DNA of 64,000 nt from an uncultured Opitutia bacterium (GTDB taxonomy: Bacteria; Verrucomicrobiota; Verrucomicrobiia; Opitutales; Opitutaceae). Both the position numbers and the translations under genes were made by a program. The notes under the pieces were generated by a model, which saw nothing but the letters and a program-made list of their open reading frames with translations, made no database searches and was not told where the DNA came from. Location of the stretch: positions 1 to 64,000 of the forward strand of contig CAIRCN010000082.1 in assembly GCA_903877135.1 (NCBI GenBank). The letters run 5' to 3'. Positions 27,506-34,736 of the stretch are shown piece by piece. How positions within the stretch are numbered: position 1 is the first letter of the stretch; the number at the start of each line of letters is the position of its first letter.

Positions 27506-27561
27506 GGCAGATGCCGCAAATGGGTTTGCGTGCCGCAACCGCGCGACGCGCAAAAAACTTA
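27506..27561 (-). promoter_or_regulatory. Flagellin 1 upstream region with degenerate FliA-like site and palindrome
   Basis: On the minus strand TAAGTTTT (27554-27561) occupies the place of a -35, but the matching -10 position is poor. A palindrome TGCGGCA-GA-TGCCGCA (27503-27518) lies 80 nt before the ATG. The flagellin 2 leader has GGCA-TT-TGCC at the same distance. The promoter call is tentative. Confidence 0.3.
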
Positions 27562-27687
27562 TGGGGGATAATCTCTCAATGAACCGCTGACGGGGAGACC
27601 GGTGCCTCCCACTTTCAGCTCCTGACTCTTTCACTCATCACTGGCCTTGGCCCCAGCCCGGGACAGACAACCGCGAGAGCTTGGGCT

Positions 27688-27719
27688 CCGCGCGGCCGGC
27701 AATCACTCCGGCCGCGCGG
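27688..27719 (-). terminator. Terminator of flagellin 2
   Basis: A perfect 12-bp GC stem (CCGCGCGGCCGG / CCGGCCGCGCGG) with an 8-nt loop, 20 bp after the flagellin 2 stop. It has no clear T run on the minus strand, but its strength and place suggest a terminator or 3' stabiliser between the two flagellin genes. Confidence 0.6.
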
Positions 27720-27739
27720 GGTGGGTCTTGGCCGATGAC

Positions 27740-28522
27740 TTATTGCAGCAGCTTGAGCGCGGTCTGGGCGCTCTGGTTGGCCTGGGACAGCATGGCAGTG
27801 CCGGCCTGCACGAGCACGTTCCAGCGGGCGAGCTGGGTCGATTCCGCCGCCACGTCCACATCGCTGATGCGGCTGGTGGCGGCCTCGAGGTTCGTCTTGT
27901 TGATCGCGAGCACGTCAGAGGCAAATCCGAGGACGCTTTGGCCGGCGCCGTTGGACGCGCGGGCCTTGGCGACATCAGTGATCGCCGTCTTGATGTCGTC
28001 GATCGACGCGGTGCCGAGGCTCGCGAGACTGGTGACATTGGTGCTCAGGTCAACACTGGCCAGGGACACGGTGCCCGTGCCACCCTCAGTGGTATTCACG
28101 CTGATGGTGGACATCAGGGCGATATCATTGAATTTTTGGCTGGAGAGACTGGAGATTTCAGTCTGGAGCTGGCCGTATTCCGTCTGGTAGTTGACCTTAT
28201 CGTTGCTGTTTTTGGTCGAATCCGCGTAGAGCGTCGCGAGCTGGCCCATGCGATCTAACATCTTGCCGACCGTTTTCAGCACGCCATCCTGCGTCTGGAG
28301 AAACGAGACGGCATTGCCAATGTTGGTCGCGGCGGCCCCCGAGCGACTGGCGGCGGCCGAGAGAGTCATGGACACGGCGAGGCCACCGGCGTCATCCGAC
28401 GGGTTTACGATCTTCGAGCCACTGGAGAGCCGGTTCAGGCTCTTCTGCAAATTCTGATTTGAGGTGGCGAGGTTGTCCGCGGCAACGATGGCAGCGGAAT
28501 TCGTGTTAATTACAACAGACAT
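27740..28522 (-). CDS. fliC: Flagellin 2 (short, D0-D1 only)
   Basis: This gene encodes 260 aa, the same length as flagellin 1 without any gap. It begins MSVVINTNSAAIVAADNLA, has the conserved SLNRLSSGSKIVNPSDDAGG, and ends TALKLLQ. Both termini form the D0/D1 coiled coils; variable outer domains are lacking. In contrast to flagellin 1 it has a good FliA-type promoter (28624-28651), so it is probably the main filament subunit. The leader is about 95 nt, with AAGGAA before the ATG and a GGCA-TT-TGCC palindrome (28601-28610). It is divergent from fliD, so filament subunit and filament cap are controlled from one intergenic region. Confidence 0.95.
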   Translation of the reverse strand: MSVVINTNSAAIVAADNLATSNQNLQKSLNRLSSGSKIVNPSDDAGGLAVSMTLSAAASRSGAAATNIGNAVSFLQTQDGVLKTVGKMLDRMGQLATLYADSTKNSNDKVNYQTEYGQLQTEISSLSSQKFNDIALMSTISVNTTEGGTGTVSLASVDLSTNVTSLASLGTASIDDIKTAITDVAKARASNGAGQSVLGFASDVLAINKTNLEAATSRISDVDVAAESTQLARWNVLVQAGTAMLSQANQSAQTALKLLQ

Positions 28523-28623
28523 GGGATCTTCCTTGATTCTGATTGCGACGTCCGTGTCGCGGTCGGATTCGGGAGAGCGGCTCCGAATCGCGCCGGTCTT
28601 GGCATTTGCCTCAACGGGTGGAG

Positions 28624-28651
28624 CTATCGGCGCGGTTTGAGGAAATCTTTA
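28624..28651 (-). promoter_or_regulatory. Sigma-28 promoter of flagellin 2
   Basis: On the minus strand: TAAAGATT, 12 bases, GCCGATAG. Seven of eight match in each box of the FliA consensus; the spacer is one base longer than the ideal 11. Flagellin genes are the classic FliA target. Confidence 0.75.
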
Positions 28652-28693
28652 TGCCAACTCCAAATTAATTTTCGTTTCGTGTGCAGATTTCGC

Positions 28694-28735
28694 TAAAGCA
28701 ATCAGTCCTCAAGCCGACCCCGCGCGTGCCGATAT
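28694..28735 (+). promoter_or_regulatory. Sigma-28 promoter region of fliD
   Basis: Two overlapping candidates: TAAAGCAA, 11 bases, GCCGACCC (28694-28720) with an exact core -35, and TCAAGCCG, 11 bases, GCCGATAT (28709-28735) with a near-perfect -10. The second lies 36 bp before the fliD ATG and is the better fit for leader length. Confidence 0.5.
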
Positions 28736-28771
28736 TAGGGGAAGGGTCATCATGCCCGCCACCCAGCCACC

Positions 28772-30742
28772 ATGTCAGGCATTCAAATTTCCGGACTGCT
28801 CTCCAACGCGGCCTTCGATTGGAAATCGATCGTCGATCAATTGATCGCCGCCGACAGCATACCCGTCACGACGCTCCAGACCAGCAAGACCTCCAATACC
28901 AACCAATCCACTGCGCTTGTGGCCATCCAGACCTCGCTGCAAAACTTGCAGGATTCGCTTCAATCCATGCGGTCGGGCGATATCTTTACCTCGCGCAACG
29001 TCTCGTCGGACTTGGCCAACACGACATGGCAGTGCAGTTCCGTGACCGGCGCTGCAATTGGTAACTACAAATTTGCGGTCACGCAGTTGGCCACGGCCGC
29101 GCAAATCACCGGTGCCGGAAATATCGGAGCTAATCTGAGTGGCAGTTCCGATGTCAGCAGCCTCACACTCGCCACCCTGCGCACGGCCACCGCCGTGACC
29201 GCCGGCACCTTCAGTGTCAACGGCCAAAAAGTGACCATCGCCCCCACCGATTCGCTGCAGGACGCCCTTGGCGCGATTTCCACGGCCACCGGCGGACATG
29301 TGACGGCGAGTTACCATCCGAATGCCGATATCAGCCATGGCATTCTCGCTGACGGCATTACGCTCACGTGTGACAACGGCCCCATCGTGCTCGGTGCGGC
29401 CAACGACACCAGTAACTTTCTTGCCGTGATGAAGCTGGCCAACAACGGCACCGCGGCAAAGGTGTCGAGTTCCGCCTTGCTGGGCACCGTCGCCACGACT
29501 GCGACACTCGCAAACTCCGGCTTGACTGGCGATTTCTCCAGTGGCGGGTCATTCCTGATTAACGGCGTCACATTCAACTACACCACTACCGACACGCTCG
29601 GCGCCATTCTGAATCGCATCAACCAATCAGCCGCGGGGGTCACCGCTTCCTACGATTCGGCGAATGACCGCGTGATGCTCGTCAACAAGACAACGGGCGA
29701 CGTTGGCATCGGAGCCAGCGATACTACAGGCGGCCTGCTTGCAGCGCTCGGGCTCACTTCCGCCACCGGTGGGGCGCTTGTGCACGGCAAGAATGCGTTG
29801 TTCACGGTCAACGGTGGCCCGACCCTCTCAAGCACGACAAACACCCTCGACGCTTCTGTTCACGGCATCACTGGTCTAAGCGTGACCGTCAACAGCGAGA
29901 CGACCCAGACATTGCAGGTCCAGAGCGACACGGCCACGATGCAGACGGCTATCCAGGGATTTATTACCAACTTCAACGCGACCCAGGACTTGATTGAAAA
30001 CGATACCAAAATCGACACGACAAGCGGCACCGTAACGGCCGCGGTGCTCTCCAACAACCGCGATGTCCAAAGTTGGGCAAGCCAGCTGCAATCGCTCGCG
30101 TTTGAAGCCGTTAGCGGCGCCACGGGCTCCGTGAAAAGTCTCAGTGACCTTGGCATCGACTTTGATGGCATCACCGGCCACCTCGCGATCAAGAACAGCA
30201 GTCAGCTTGCCACCGCTCTCACCGACCACCCGGATGATGTCACCAATTATTTCCTGAATGGCAGCACTGCCTTTGTGCCCAAGTTGTATAGCTATTTGAG
30301 CAACGCCATGGCGACTGATACCTCGCAGCAAAGCAGCCTTACGAAGAGCAACACAGACCTCGACGCTCAGATCGCCACGCTCCAGAGCCGCCTCGCCGAC
30401 GAGCGCACCTCTCTAACAGATGCATTTACTGCGATGCTCGACGCGCAATCCGCAGCACAGAACCAACAAACATATATGAACAATACGTTTTTCAAGAGCT
30501 ACGATCCCAATGGCGGCATGTGCTGGGTGGCTCGCGTAGTTTACGGCGCGCAAAATCCGCGTTGGCTAGTGTTCCGCCACTGGCTGCTCCATCGCGCACC
30601 GGTCTGGTTTCGTGCGCTCTATCTCCGGCACGGCGAGAGTTTCGCTGGCTGGCTCGCCGACAAACCTCGCCTGCAGGCGGTCATTCGGGGATGGATGGAT
30701 GCACGGATCACCAGCCTCGCGTTGGCACGGAGCGTTCGCTGA
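28772..30742 (+). CDS. fliD: Flagellar cap protein FliD with extra C-terminal CFI-box-like domain
   Basis: This gene encodes 656 aa. The N-terminal ISGLLSNAAFDWKSIVDQLI is typical FliD, followed by the D2/D3-like middle (GTFSVNGQKVTI repeats) and the C-terminal coiled coil up to about 575 (LQSRLADERTSLTDAFTAML, YMNNTFFKSYDPNG). FliD caps the filament and guides flagellin assembly outside the cell. Then comes an unusual 73-residue addition (584-656): CWVARVVYGAQNPRW, VFRHWLL, APVWFRALYLRHG and WMDARI. This resembles the short Cys-initiated CFI-box/CWVAR-type domain found at the ends of unrelated proteins. No frameshift is needed to read through. The stop overlaps the next gene's ATG (TGATG). 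Confidence 0.88.
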   Translation: MSGIQISGLLSNAAFDWKSIVDQLIAADSIPVTTLQTSKTSNTNQSTALVAIQTSLQNLQDSLQSMRSGDIFTSRNVSSDLANTTWQCSSVTGAAIGNYKFAVTQLATAAQITGAGNIGANLSGSSDVSSLTLATLRTATAVTAGTFSVNGQKVTIAPTDSLQDALGAISTATGGHVTASYHPNADISHGILADGITLTCDNGPIVLGAANDTSNFLAVMKLANNGTAAKVSSSALLGTVATTATLANSGLTGDFSSGGSFLINGVTFNYTTTDTLGAILNRINQSAAGVTASYDSANDRVMLVNKTTGDVGIGASDTTGGLLAALGLTSATGGALVHGKNALFTVNGGPTLSSTTNTLDASVHGITGLSVTVNSETTQTLQVQSDTATMQTAIQGFITNFNATQDLIENDTKIDTTSGTVTAAVLSNNRDVQSWASQLQSLAFEAVSGATGSVKSLSDLGIDFDGITGHLAIKNSSQLATALTDHPDDVTNYFLNGSTAFVPKLYSYLSNAMATDTSQQSSLTKSNTDLDAQIATLQSRLADERTSLTDAFTAMLDAQSAAQNQQTYMNNTFFKSYDPNGGMCWVARVVYGAQNPRWLVFRHWLLHRAPVWFRALYLRHGESFAGWLADKPRLQAVIRGWMDARITSLALARSVR

Positions 30743-31458
30743 TGCATAACCCAACGCCGTTTGCCCACCAGCTCCTCGCACTCGCGCTTCTTACTTTCGC
30801 CGCTGGTTGCGAGACGCCAGCGATCACCGATCAGGCTCGGACGGGCCCGTTTTTCGTGCCCATTAACCATGTCGCCGATCCCAGTCTTGGCGGGATGCGT
30901 CGTATCGTGCTCCTGCCATTAAGCGGCGGCTTGATCGCCCCACCGGAAAGCGCCGCGGCGCTCGATCCGGTATTCGCGACAGAGCTGCAGAAACAGAACC
31001 GCTTCGAGGTGGTGGCCCTGACGCGGCAGGAATTTCGCCGCCAGTTCGGGGTCGAGGAAATATCCTCCACGACCGCACTGCCGCGCGATTTCCTGACGGT
31101 GCTACGGCGCGAATATGCGGTCGACGGCGTGTTGTTCATCGATATCACCGCCTATCAAGCCTACCAGCCGTTGATTCTCGGTGTTCGAGCCAAACTTGCG
31201 ACCATTGGTGATGTTCGGTTAGTGTGGTCCTTCGACAATGTCTTTGCGGCGGACAATCCCGCGGTGGTCAACAGTGCCCGGCACCATTTCCTGAATTCCG
31301 AGCGCAGCAGCGGTGTGCCGGCTGACTTGACGCCCATCGTGCAGCAATCGCCCACGCGCTTCGCCACCTATGCAGCGGCCGCGACATTTGCTACCCTGCC
31401 GCCAGTGCGGGCCGTCCAGACGGATCAGCGGGGAAAATCAAATTCCGCTGGCCGCTAA
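30742..31458 (+). CDS. Predicted lipoprotein downstream of fliD
   Basis: This gene encodes 238 aa from ATG 30742, whose A is the last base of the fliD stop, so the two genes are coupled; the longer frame from 30520 lies inside fliD. The N-terminus is a lipoprotein signal with lipobox FAAGC (LLALALLTFAAGC). The mature part resembles CsgG/FlgO-like alpha-beta domains in outline (RRIVLLPLSGG, FATELQKQNRFEVVAL, REYAVDGVLFIDITAY), but I cannot name the family. Its place after fliD suggests an outer-membrane role in flagellum anchoring or passage. The stop codon is part of the next FliA promoter. Confidence 0.65.
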   Translation: MHNPTPFAHQLLALALLTFAAGCETPAITDQARTGPFFVPINHVADPSLGGMRRIVLLPLSGGLIAPPESAAALDPVFATELQKQNRFEVVALTRQEFRRQFGVEEISSTTALPRDFLTVLRREYAVDGVLFIDITAYQAYQPLILGVRAKLATIGDVRLVWSFDNVFAADNPAVVNSARHHFLNSERSSGVPADLTPIVQQSPTRFATYAAAATFATLPPVRAVQTDQRGKSNSAGR

Positions 31459-31482
31459 AGTTTTTGCCTCTCTTGTCGATAT
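31456..31482 (+). promoter_or_regulatory. Sigma-28 promoter of the flgM-like/fliS/fliT-like operon
   Basis: TAAAGTTT, 11 bases, GTCGATAT. The -35 is an exact FliA consensus and shares its TAA with the stop codon of the lipoprotein gene; the -10 matches 6 of 8; spacing is exact. It lies 75 bp before the ATG at 31558. Confidence 0.7.
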
Positions 31483-31557
31483 TCTCCTTGTTCAACAAAC
31501 CAACGGCGTTCCCTGTAACAGTCCATCAGTGGCTGACCGTTCCGTAATCCGAAGCCA

Positions 31558-31842
31558 ATGATTTCCTCCACATCATCTTCAGACCGGACCAGTCGTCTCG
31601 ACGCACTGGCCGGCCTAGGTCAATTGACTCCGCCGCTTGCTGCGCCCCGCGCCGACCAACTCTCCACAGAGCATGCCGCCCAGCTGCGTGCGGCCTTGGC
31701 GAACCAGCCGGCCATCCGGCCCGAAGTGGTCGCCCGGGCGCGGGCGCTGGCTGCCGATCCGAGCTATCCCTCCATGTCGGTGCTCAAGAGCGTGGGGCAG
31801 ATGATTCTCGCCGCCCCCGATTTGAGCGAAGACCAGTCCTAG
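31558..31842 (+). CDS. flgM: FlgM-like anti-sigma-28 candidate
   Basis: This gene encodes 94 aa. The N-terminal half is low in complexity and probably disordered, as in FlgM. The C-terminal half (IRPEVVARARALAADPSYPS, VLKSVGQMIL) matches the helical, sigma-binding part of FlgM-type proteins, where a V-x-x-A-R-x-L...DP-x-YP pattern is common. FlgM binds FliA until the hook is finished and is then exported. The gene is first in a FliA-promoted operon with fliS (6 bp downstream) and a FliT-like gene; feedback control by its own target sigma factor is normal for flgM. The assignment rests on short similarity plus context. Confidence 0.5.
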   Translation: MISSTSSSDRTSRLDALAGLGQLTPPLAAPRADQLSTEHAAQLRAALANQPAIRPEVVARARALAADPSYPSMSVLKSVGQMILAAPDLSEDQS

Positions 31843-31848
31843 TCCGCC

Positions 31849-32274
31849 ATGCTTGCCAGTGGTTATGTGCGGGCCTACCGCACAAACACAATCCTTACCG
31901 CGAGCCCGGGGCAGTTGGTTCTTATGCTGTATGACGGGGCGTTGAAGGCGTTGCGGCTTGCCCGTGAAGGGTTTGCCCGACCGGAGGATGATTTTCGGCG
32001 CATCGAGGTGATCAACCAAGAGCTGCAGAAGGCCCAGCTCATCATCAACGAGCTGCAGAGCGGCCTCAATTTCGAGGCCGGCGGAGAAATGGCGCAGTCG
32101 CTGAACCGCCTTTACGACTATCACAACCGCCGCCTACTTGAGGCCAATCTGCGCAAGCAGGTCGCGCCGGTCATCGAGGTCGAGGGCTTGCTGCGCGAGC
32201 TGCGCGACGCCTGGGCCGAGATGCTCATGAAACAGGAGTCGGACGCTCGCGACTGTCTGCACGGAGTGGCCTGA
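31849..32274 (+). CDS. fliS: Flagellin export chaperone FliS
   Basis: This gene encodes 141 aa. The four-helix FliS fold is plain: YVRAYRTNTILTASPGQLV, LMLYDGALKALRLARE, INQELQKAQLIINELQSGLN and YDYHNRRLLEANLRKQ. FliS binds the C-terminal helix of flagellin in the cytoplasm, prevents early polymerisation and delivers it to FlhA. The gene lies 6 bp after the FlgM-like gene and 2 bp before the FliT-like gene, so all three are one transcript under the sigma-28 promoter at 31456. Confidence 0.93.
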   Translation: MLASGYVRAYRTNTILTASPGQLVLMLYDGALKALRLAREGFARPEDDFRRIEVINQELQKAQLIINELQSGLNFEAGGEMAQSLNRLYDYHNRRLLEANLRKQVAPVIEVEGLLRELRDAWAEMLMKQESDARDCLHGVA

Positions 32275-32276
32275 CC

Positions 32277-32642
32277 ATGGAAAGTCCAGCACGCAGGTTT
32301 ACGCGATTGCTCACCGCGCTCGAGGATGTGGTTGAACAGGAGGAGGCCACATTGCAGGCTCGCGACTTTTCCGCTGTGAGCGAAGTGCAGCGCCGCGCTG
32401 CGCCCCTGGTCTCTGGCCTCGGAGCGCTGAGTCTGGCCGTGGTCGATGGTCCGGCGCTCGCTCGCATTGCCGCCCTGTTGGCCCGGCGGCAACACAGCAT
32501 GGAATGGCTGGAATCGCAGTTAGCGGTCACCCGGACCGAACTGGCAGCTGTGCAGCACAGCCTGGCGCAGGTTACCCGCATCGCTCCTGCCTACCGCGGT
32601 GTGAGTAGCGATCAGATTTCGCGGTTCAACGCTGTCGGTTGA
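32277..32642 (+). CDS. FliT/FlgN-like small chaperone
   Basis: This gene encodes 121 aa and is all-helical with few aromatics (RFTRLLTALEDVVEQEEATL, ARIAALLARRQHSMEWLESQ, TRTELAAVQHSLAQV). Size, helical layout and place directly after fliS fit FliT (FliD chaperone) or FlgN. Sequence similarity alone is too weak to choose. It is the last gene of the operon; after it come about 190 bases without a gene. Confidence 0.5.
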   Translation: MESPARRFTRLLTALEDVVEQEEATLQARDFSAVSEVQRRAAPLVSGLGALSLAVVDGPALARIAALLARRQHSMEWLESQLAVTRTELAAVQHSLAQVTRIAPAYRGVSSDQISRFNAVG

Positions 32643-32837
32643 CACCAGTTAAAAGCGCTTGATAGGAAAGTAAGTGTCAGCCGCCGGGCGAATTTTTCGC
32701 GGCCGGACCGGCCTCAGGCTGGCCCCATACATTAATGAGGGATGCACTGACGTAAGCAGGCTGGATCCTCGACTGCATCGGCGAGTTTGTTCAGCGGTAG
32801 CGCCGGCTATTCTCGAACGAGCGTCCCCCATTCTTCG

Positions 32838-34070
32838 TTATTGCAGCAAACCGGCAAGGTGCGGGCGGACCATCTCCACCCACTGCCCGGCGTGACCGAT
32901 TCCGGTAGGGAGCAGCCGTGGATTTCGCAGCACGCGCGCAAGCACCCATATCCTCATGAACCTTTCGCGAAAACGCACCCGGCTCCCTTGCTTTTCGAGC
33001 ACCGCCAGTGTGCCCTTGAGAAAGGGTTTGATCGCCTGGTCTGAGGACTGGTGCGTTTTTAATCCGGCCAATTCTAGGAATGCAGTGCCGAAAACGTCAG
33101 CTTCGCCCTCGCAAAGCGCGAGGGCGAATAGCATCCGCCGCTGATTCGGCGTGGCGTTTCCAACAACGCGTTCACCCGAGCGCGCCACCTCCGCCATCAG
33201 CGTAACGACGGCCGCGCGCAGCTCCGTCAACCCGAGAGGGCCTGGCGCTGAGCGCGCCCACAAATGATACGCGAGTTGCTGGAGGTCGTTGGGGTTGTCT
33301 CCAGCGAGCGAGAAAATGGCCTCCATTACGCCGTCATCCAGGCCCCGGCCACCCGACAGGAATTGACTGTCAAGAAATCGCGTCATGGCGTCGCGCGGCA
33401 AAGGCCCGACCTCCAGGATGCGGGCGGATTGATAGAAGGGGCTTGGCGAAGCGGTGAAGATTTCCGTCAGCGACTCCTTGGCGCTTCCGGCGAAAATGTA
33501 GGCAATGCGGCTATGGCGCTGCATCTCGCCACGCAAGACCCCAAGAAGGTGTGGGGCGGCCTTTTCATCGAGCCGGTCGGCTATTTCCTGGAATTCATCG
33601 AAAAATACCGTGAGCGGCTTCCATTCATTGACGCGCGCGAGGAGGCTCATGACCTGCATGACGGTCGATGCCTTTACCGGTTTCGCTTCGACCTGGACGA
33701 AGGGTAAGTCGATGCGGAGCGACGACACCATCGACAGGGCCTCCTTCATGTCCGGCGGCAGGTGTTTGGTCAGCGCGCGCTTGCTCGACAATGTCGCTTC
33801 CAGCCGCGCAAGAACGCGATCCATGAAATCCTCAACCGAGGCCAACCCGAGCAGGTCGATTGACACCAATAAGCCGTCTCCCTCGGCGAGCGTGTGCTCC
33901 ACCAGGCTTGTCTTTCCAACTCGCCGGTCGCCCTGCAGCACAAGGCGTTGCCGGTTTTCAACCGTTTCGCGAATGCTCCGCGCGAGTTGCGGTCGCGGAC
34001 AAAAGGGGGCGCCAGGACCAATCACCTGACCGAAGACAAAGGGATTTGCCGGTTCATGCTTCATGTCCAA
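32838..34070 (-). CDS. Orphan P-loop ATPase (archaeal-ATPase-like)
   Basis: This gene encodes 410 aa. Walker A QGDRRVGKTS at 46-55 and Walker B LTVFFDEFQE at 153-162 are intact, followed by a sensor-type GSAKESLTEIF segment and a C-terminal winged-helix-like part (TPNQRRMLFALALCEGE). The layout matches the AAA family sometimes called archaeal-type ATPases, widespread as orphan genes with unknown targets and often linked to mobile DNA or defence. It stands alone between flagellar genes, points the other way and is preceded by two tandem 22-bp repeats, so it looks like an insertion into the flagellar region. No partner gene is seen. Confidence 0.8.
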   Translation of the reverse strand: MDMKHEPANPFVFGQVIGPGAPFCPRPQLARSIRETVENRQRLVLQGDRRVGKTSLVEHTLAEGDGLLVSIDLLGLASVEDFMDRVLARLEATLSSKRALTKHLPPDMKEALSMVSSLRIDLPFVQVEAKPVKASTVMQVMSLLARVNEWKPLTVFFDEFQEIADRLDEKAAPHLLGVLRGEMQRHSRIAYIFAGSAKESLTEIFTASPSPFYQSARILEVGPLPRDAMTRFLDSQFLSGGRGLDDGVMEAIFSLAGDNPNDLQQLAYHLWARSAPGPLGLTELRAAVVTLMAEVARSGERVVGNATPNQRRMLFALALCEGEADVFGTAFLELAGLKTHQSSDQAIKPFLKGTLAVLEKQGSRVRFRERFMRIWVLARVLRNPRLLPTGIGHAGQWVEMVRPHLAGLLQ

Positions 34071-34071
34071 T

Positions 34072-34117
34072 ATGCAAGATAGTTATTGCATTTAGGCAAG
34101 AGAGTTATTGCATATTG
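34072..34117 (-). repeat. Tandem 22-bp operator-like repeats before the ATPase gene
   Basis: Two direct copies with a 22-bp period (GCAAGATAGTTATTGCAT and GCAAGAGAGTTATTGCAT) sit immediately before the ATPase start. The first copy is itself an imperfect palindrome, ATGCAA / TTGCAT. The place and spacing (two helix turns) suggest binding sites for a repressor or for the ATPase's own regulator. From 34118 to 34232 nothing else is seen. Confidence 0.6.
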
Positions 34118-34232
34118 CCAATCCGCCAGCCCTCGAATAATCGCCGCTATCCAGCGTTGCGGCTATGCGATCCCGGAAGGCGGTTAGGCAATGTCGCGGT
34201 CGCTTACGTCAAGTTGGCATAGCCCTTCAACA

Positions 34233-34628
34233 TCAACCGGTGGCAGCGAGGCGGGAATATTCCTCACCAGCTCCGGTTGCGGTTAGAGCTTCTGCGGGCG
34301 GGCCAGCCAGCCACTCCGTGGCAATGCGGGAGGCCTCAAGTTTCCAATTTAAAGTAGGCACTTCATATACCGATAGAGTGCGGCCCGTTCCGCTGCCCTG
34401 CCACTGCAACTGCGCCTTCAGGCAGAATGAACCATCGGCCAGGCAATAGCGCTGCACCAAAATCACCCCCCGCGGCAATCCCAGATCCGCCTCACAGGTC
34501 AGCGTGAGTCGCGCGAGTCCGTTGTGAAAATTGACCATGCGGCTTGTTCCCCAAGGGGAACTGTCCGTGGCATTGGCTTCGAGCAGGAGAGCCTGCTCAA
34601 TCTCGGTTAGAAAAGAAAGGAGTCGCAT
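34233..34628 (-). CDS. Unknown protein under a sigma-28-type promoter
   Basis: This gene encodes 131 aa from ATG 34628 (MRLLSFLTEIEQALL); the frame goes back to 34673 but that would overlap the promoter. It has no signal peptide and no recognised domain. The first 20 residues form an amphipathic helix, and a beta-rich middle follows (VNFHNGLARLTLTCEADLG, GVILVQRYCLADGSFCL, QLQWQGSGTGRTLSVYEVP), with an Ala/Gly-rich end. Its FliA-type promoter (34664-34690) lies back-to-back with that of a CheY-like gene. This suggests a late flagellar or chemotaxis accessory protein, function unknown. Confidence 0.6.
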   Translation of the reverse strand: MRLLSFLTEIEQALLLEANATDSSPWGTSRMVNFHNGLARLTLTCEADLGLPRGVILVQRYCLADGSFCLKAQLQWQGSGTGRTLSVYEVPTLNWKLEASRIATEWLAGPPAEALTATGAGEEYSRLAATG

Positions 34629-34663
34629 GGAGGTGTGGAATGGAGGCAGTGCGTCTGCTCGGG

Positions 34664-34690
34664 ATATCGGCACAATGCGAAAAAATCTTA
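34664..34690 (-). promoter_or_regulatory. Sigma-28 promoter of the unknown gene 34233-34628
   Basis: On the minus strand: TAAGATTT, 11 bases, GCCGATAT. The -10 matches 7 of 8, spacing is exact. Its -35 is only 9 bp from the -35 of the opposite promoter at 34700. Confidence 0.65.
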
Positions 34691-34699
34691 AGAATTTGG

Positions 34700-34726
34700 T
34701 AAAGTTTTAGTCCAATTCGCCGAAGC
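34700..34726 (+). promoter_or_regulatory. Sigma-28 promoter of the CheY-like gene
   Basis: TAAAGTTT, 11 bases, GCCGAAGC. The -35 is an exact FliA consensus with exact spacing; the -10 keeps GCCGA. Predicted transcription start is about 34733, four bases before the ATG. Confidence 0.65.
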
Positions 34727-34736
34727 ACAGCGAATC

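Noticed and set aside
27481-27561. Sigma-54 promoter for flagellin 1
   Set aside because: GGCA elements are present, but no GC occurs at the required 10-bp spacing from GG; the palindrome is reported only as such.
30520-30741. Upstream extension of the lipoprotein gene
   Set aside because: It is out-of-frame reading of the fliD end; the signal peptide and lipobox start at ATG 30742.
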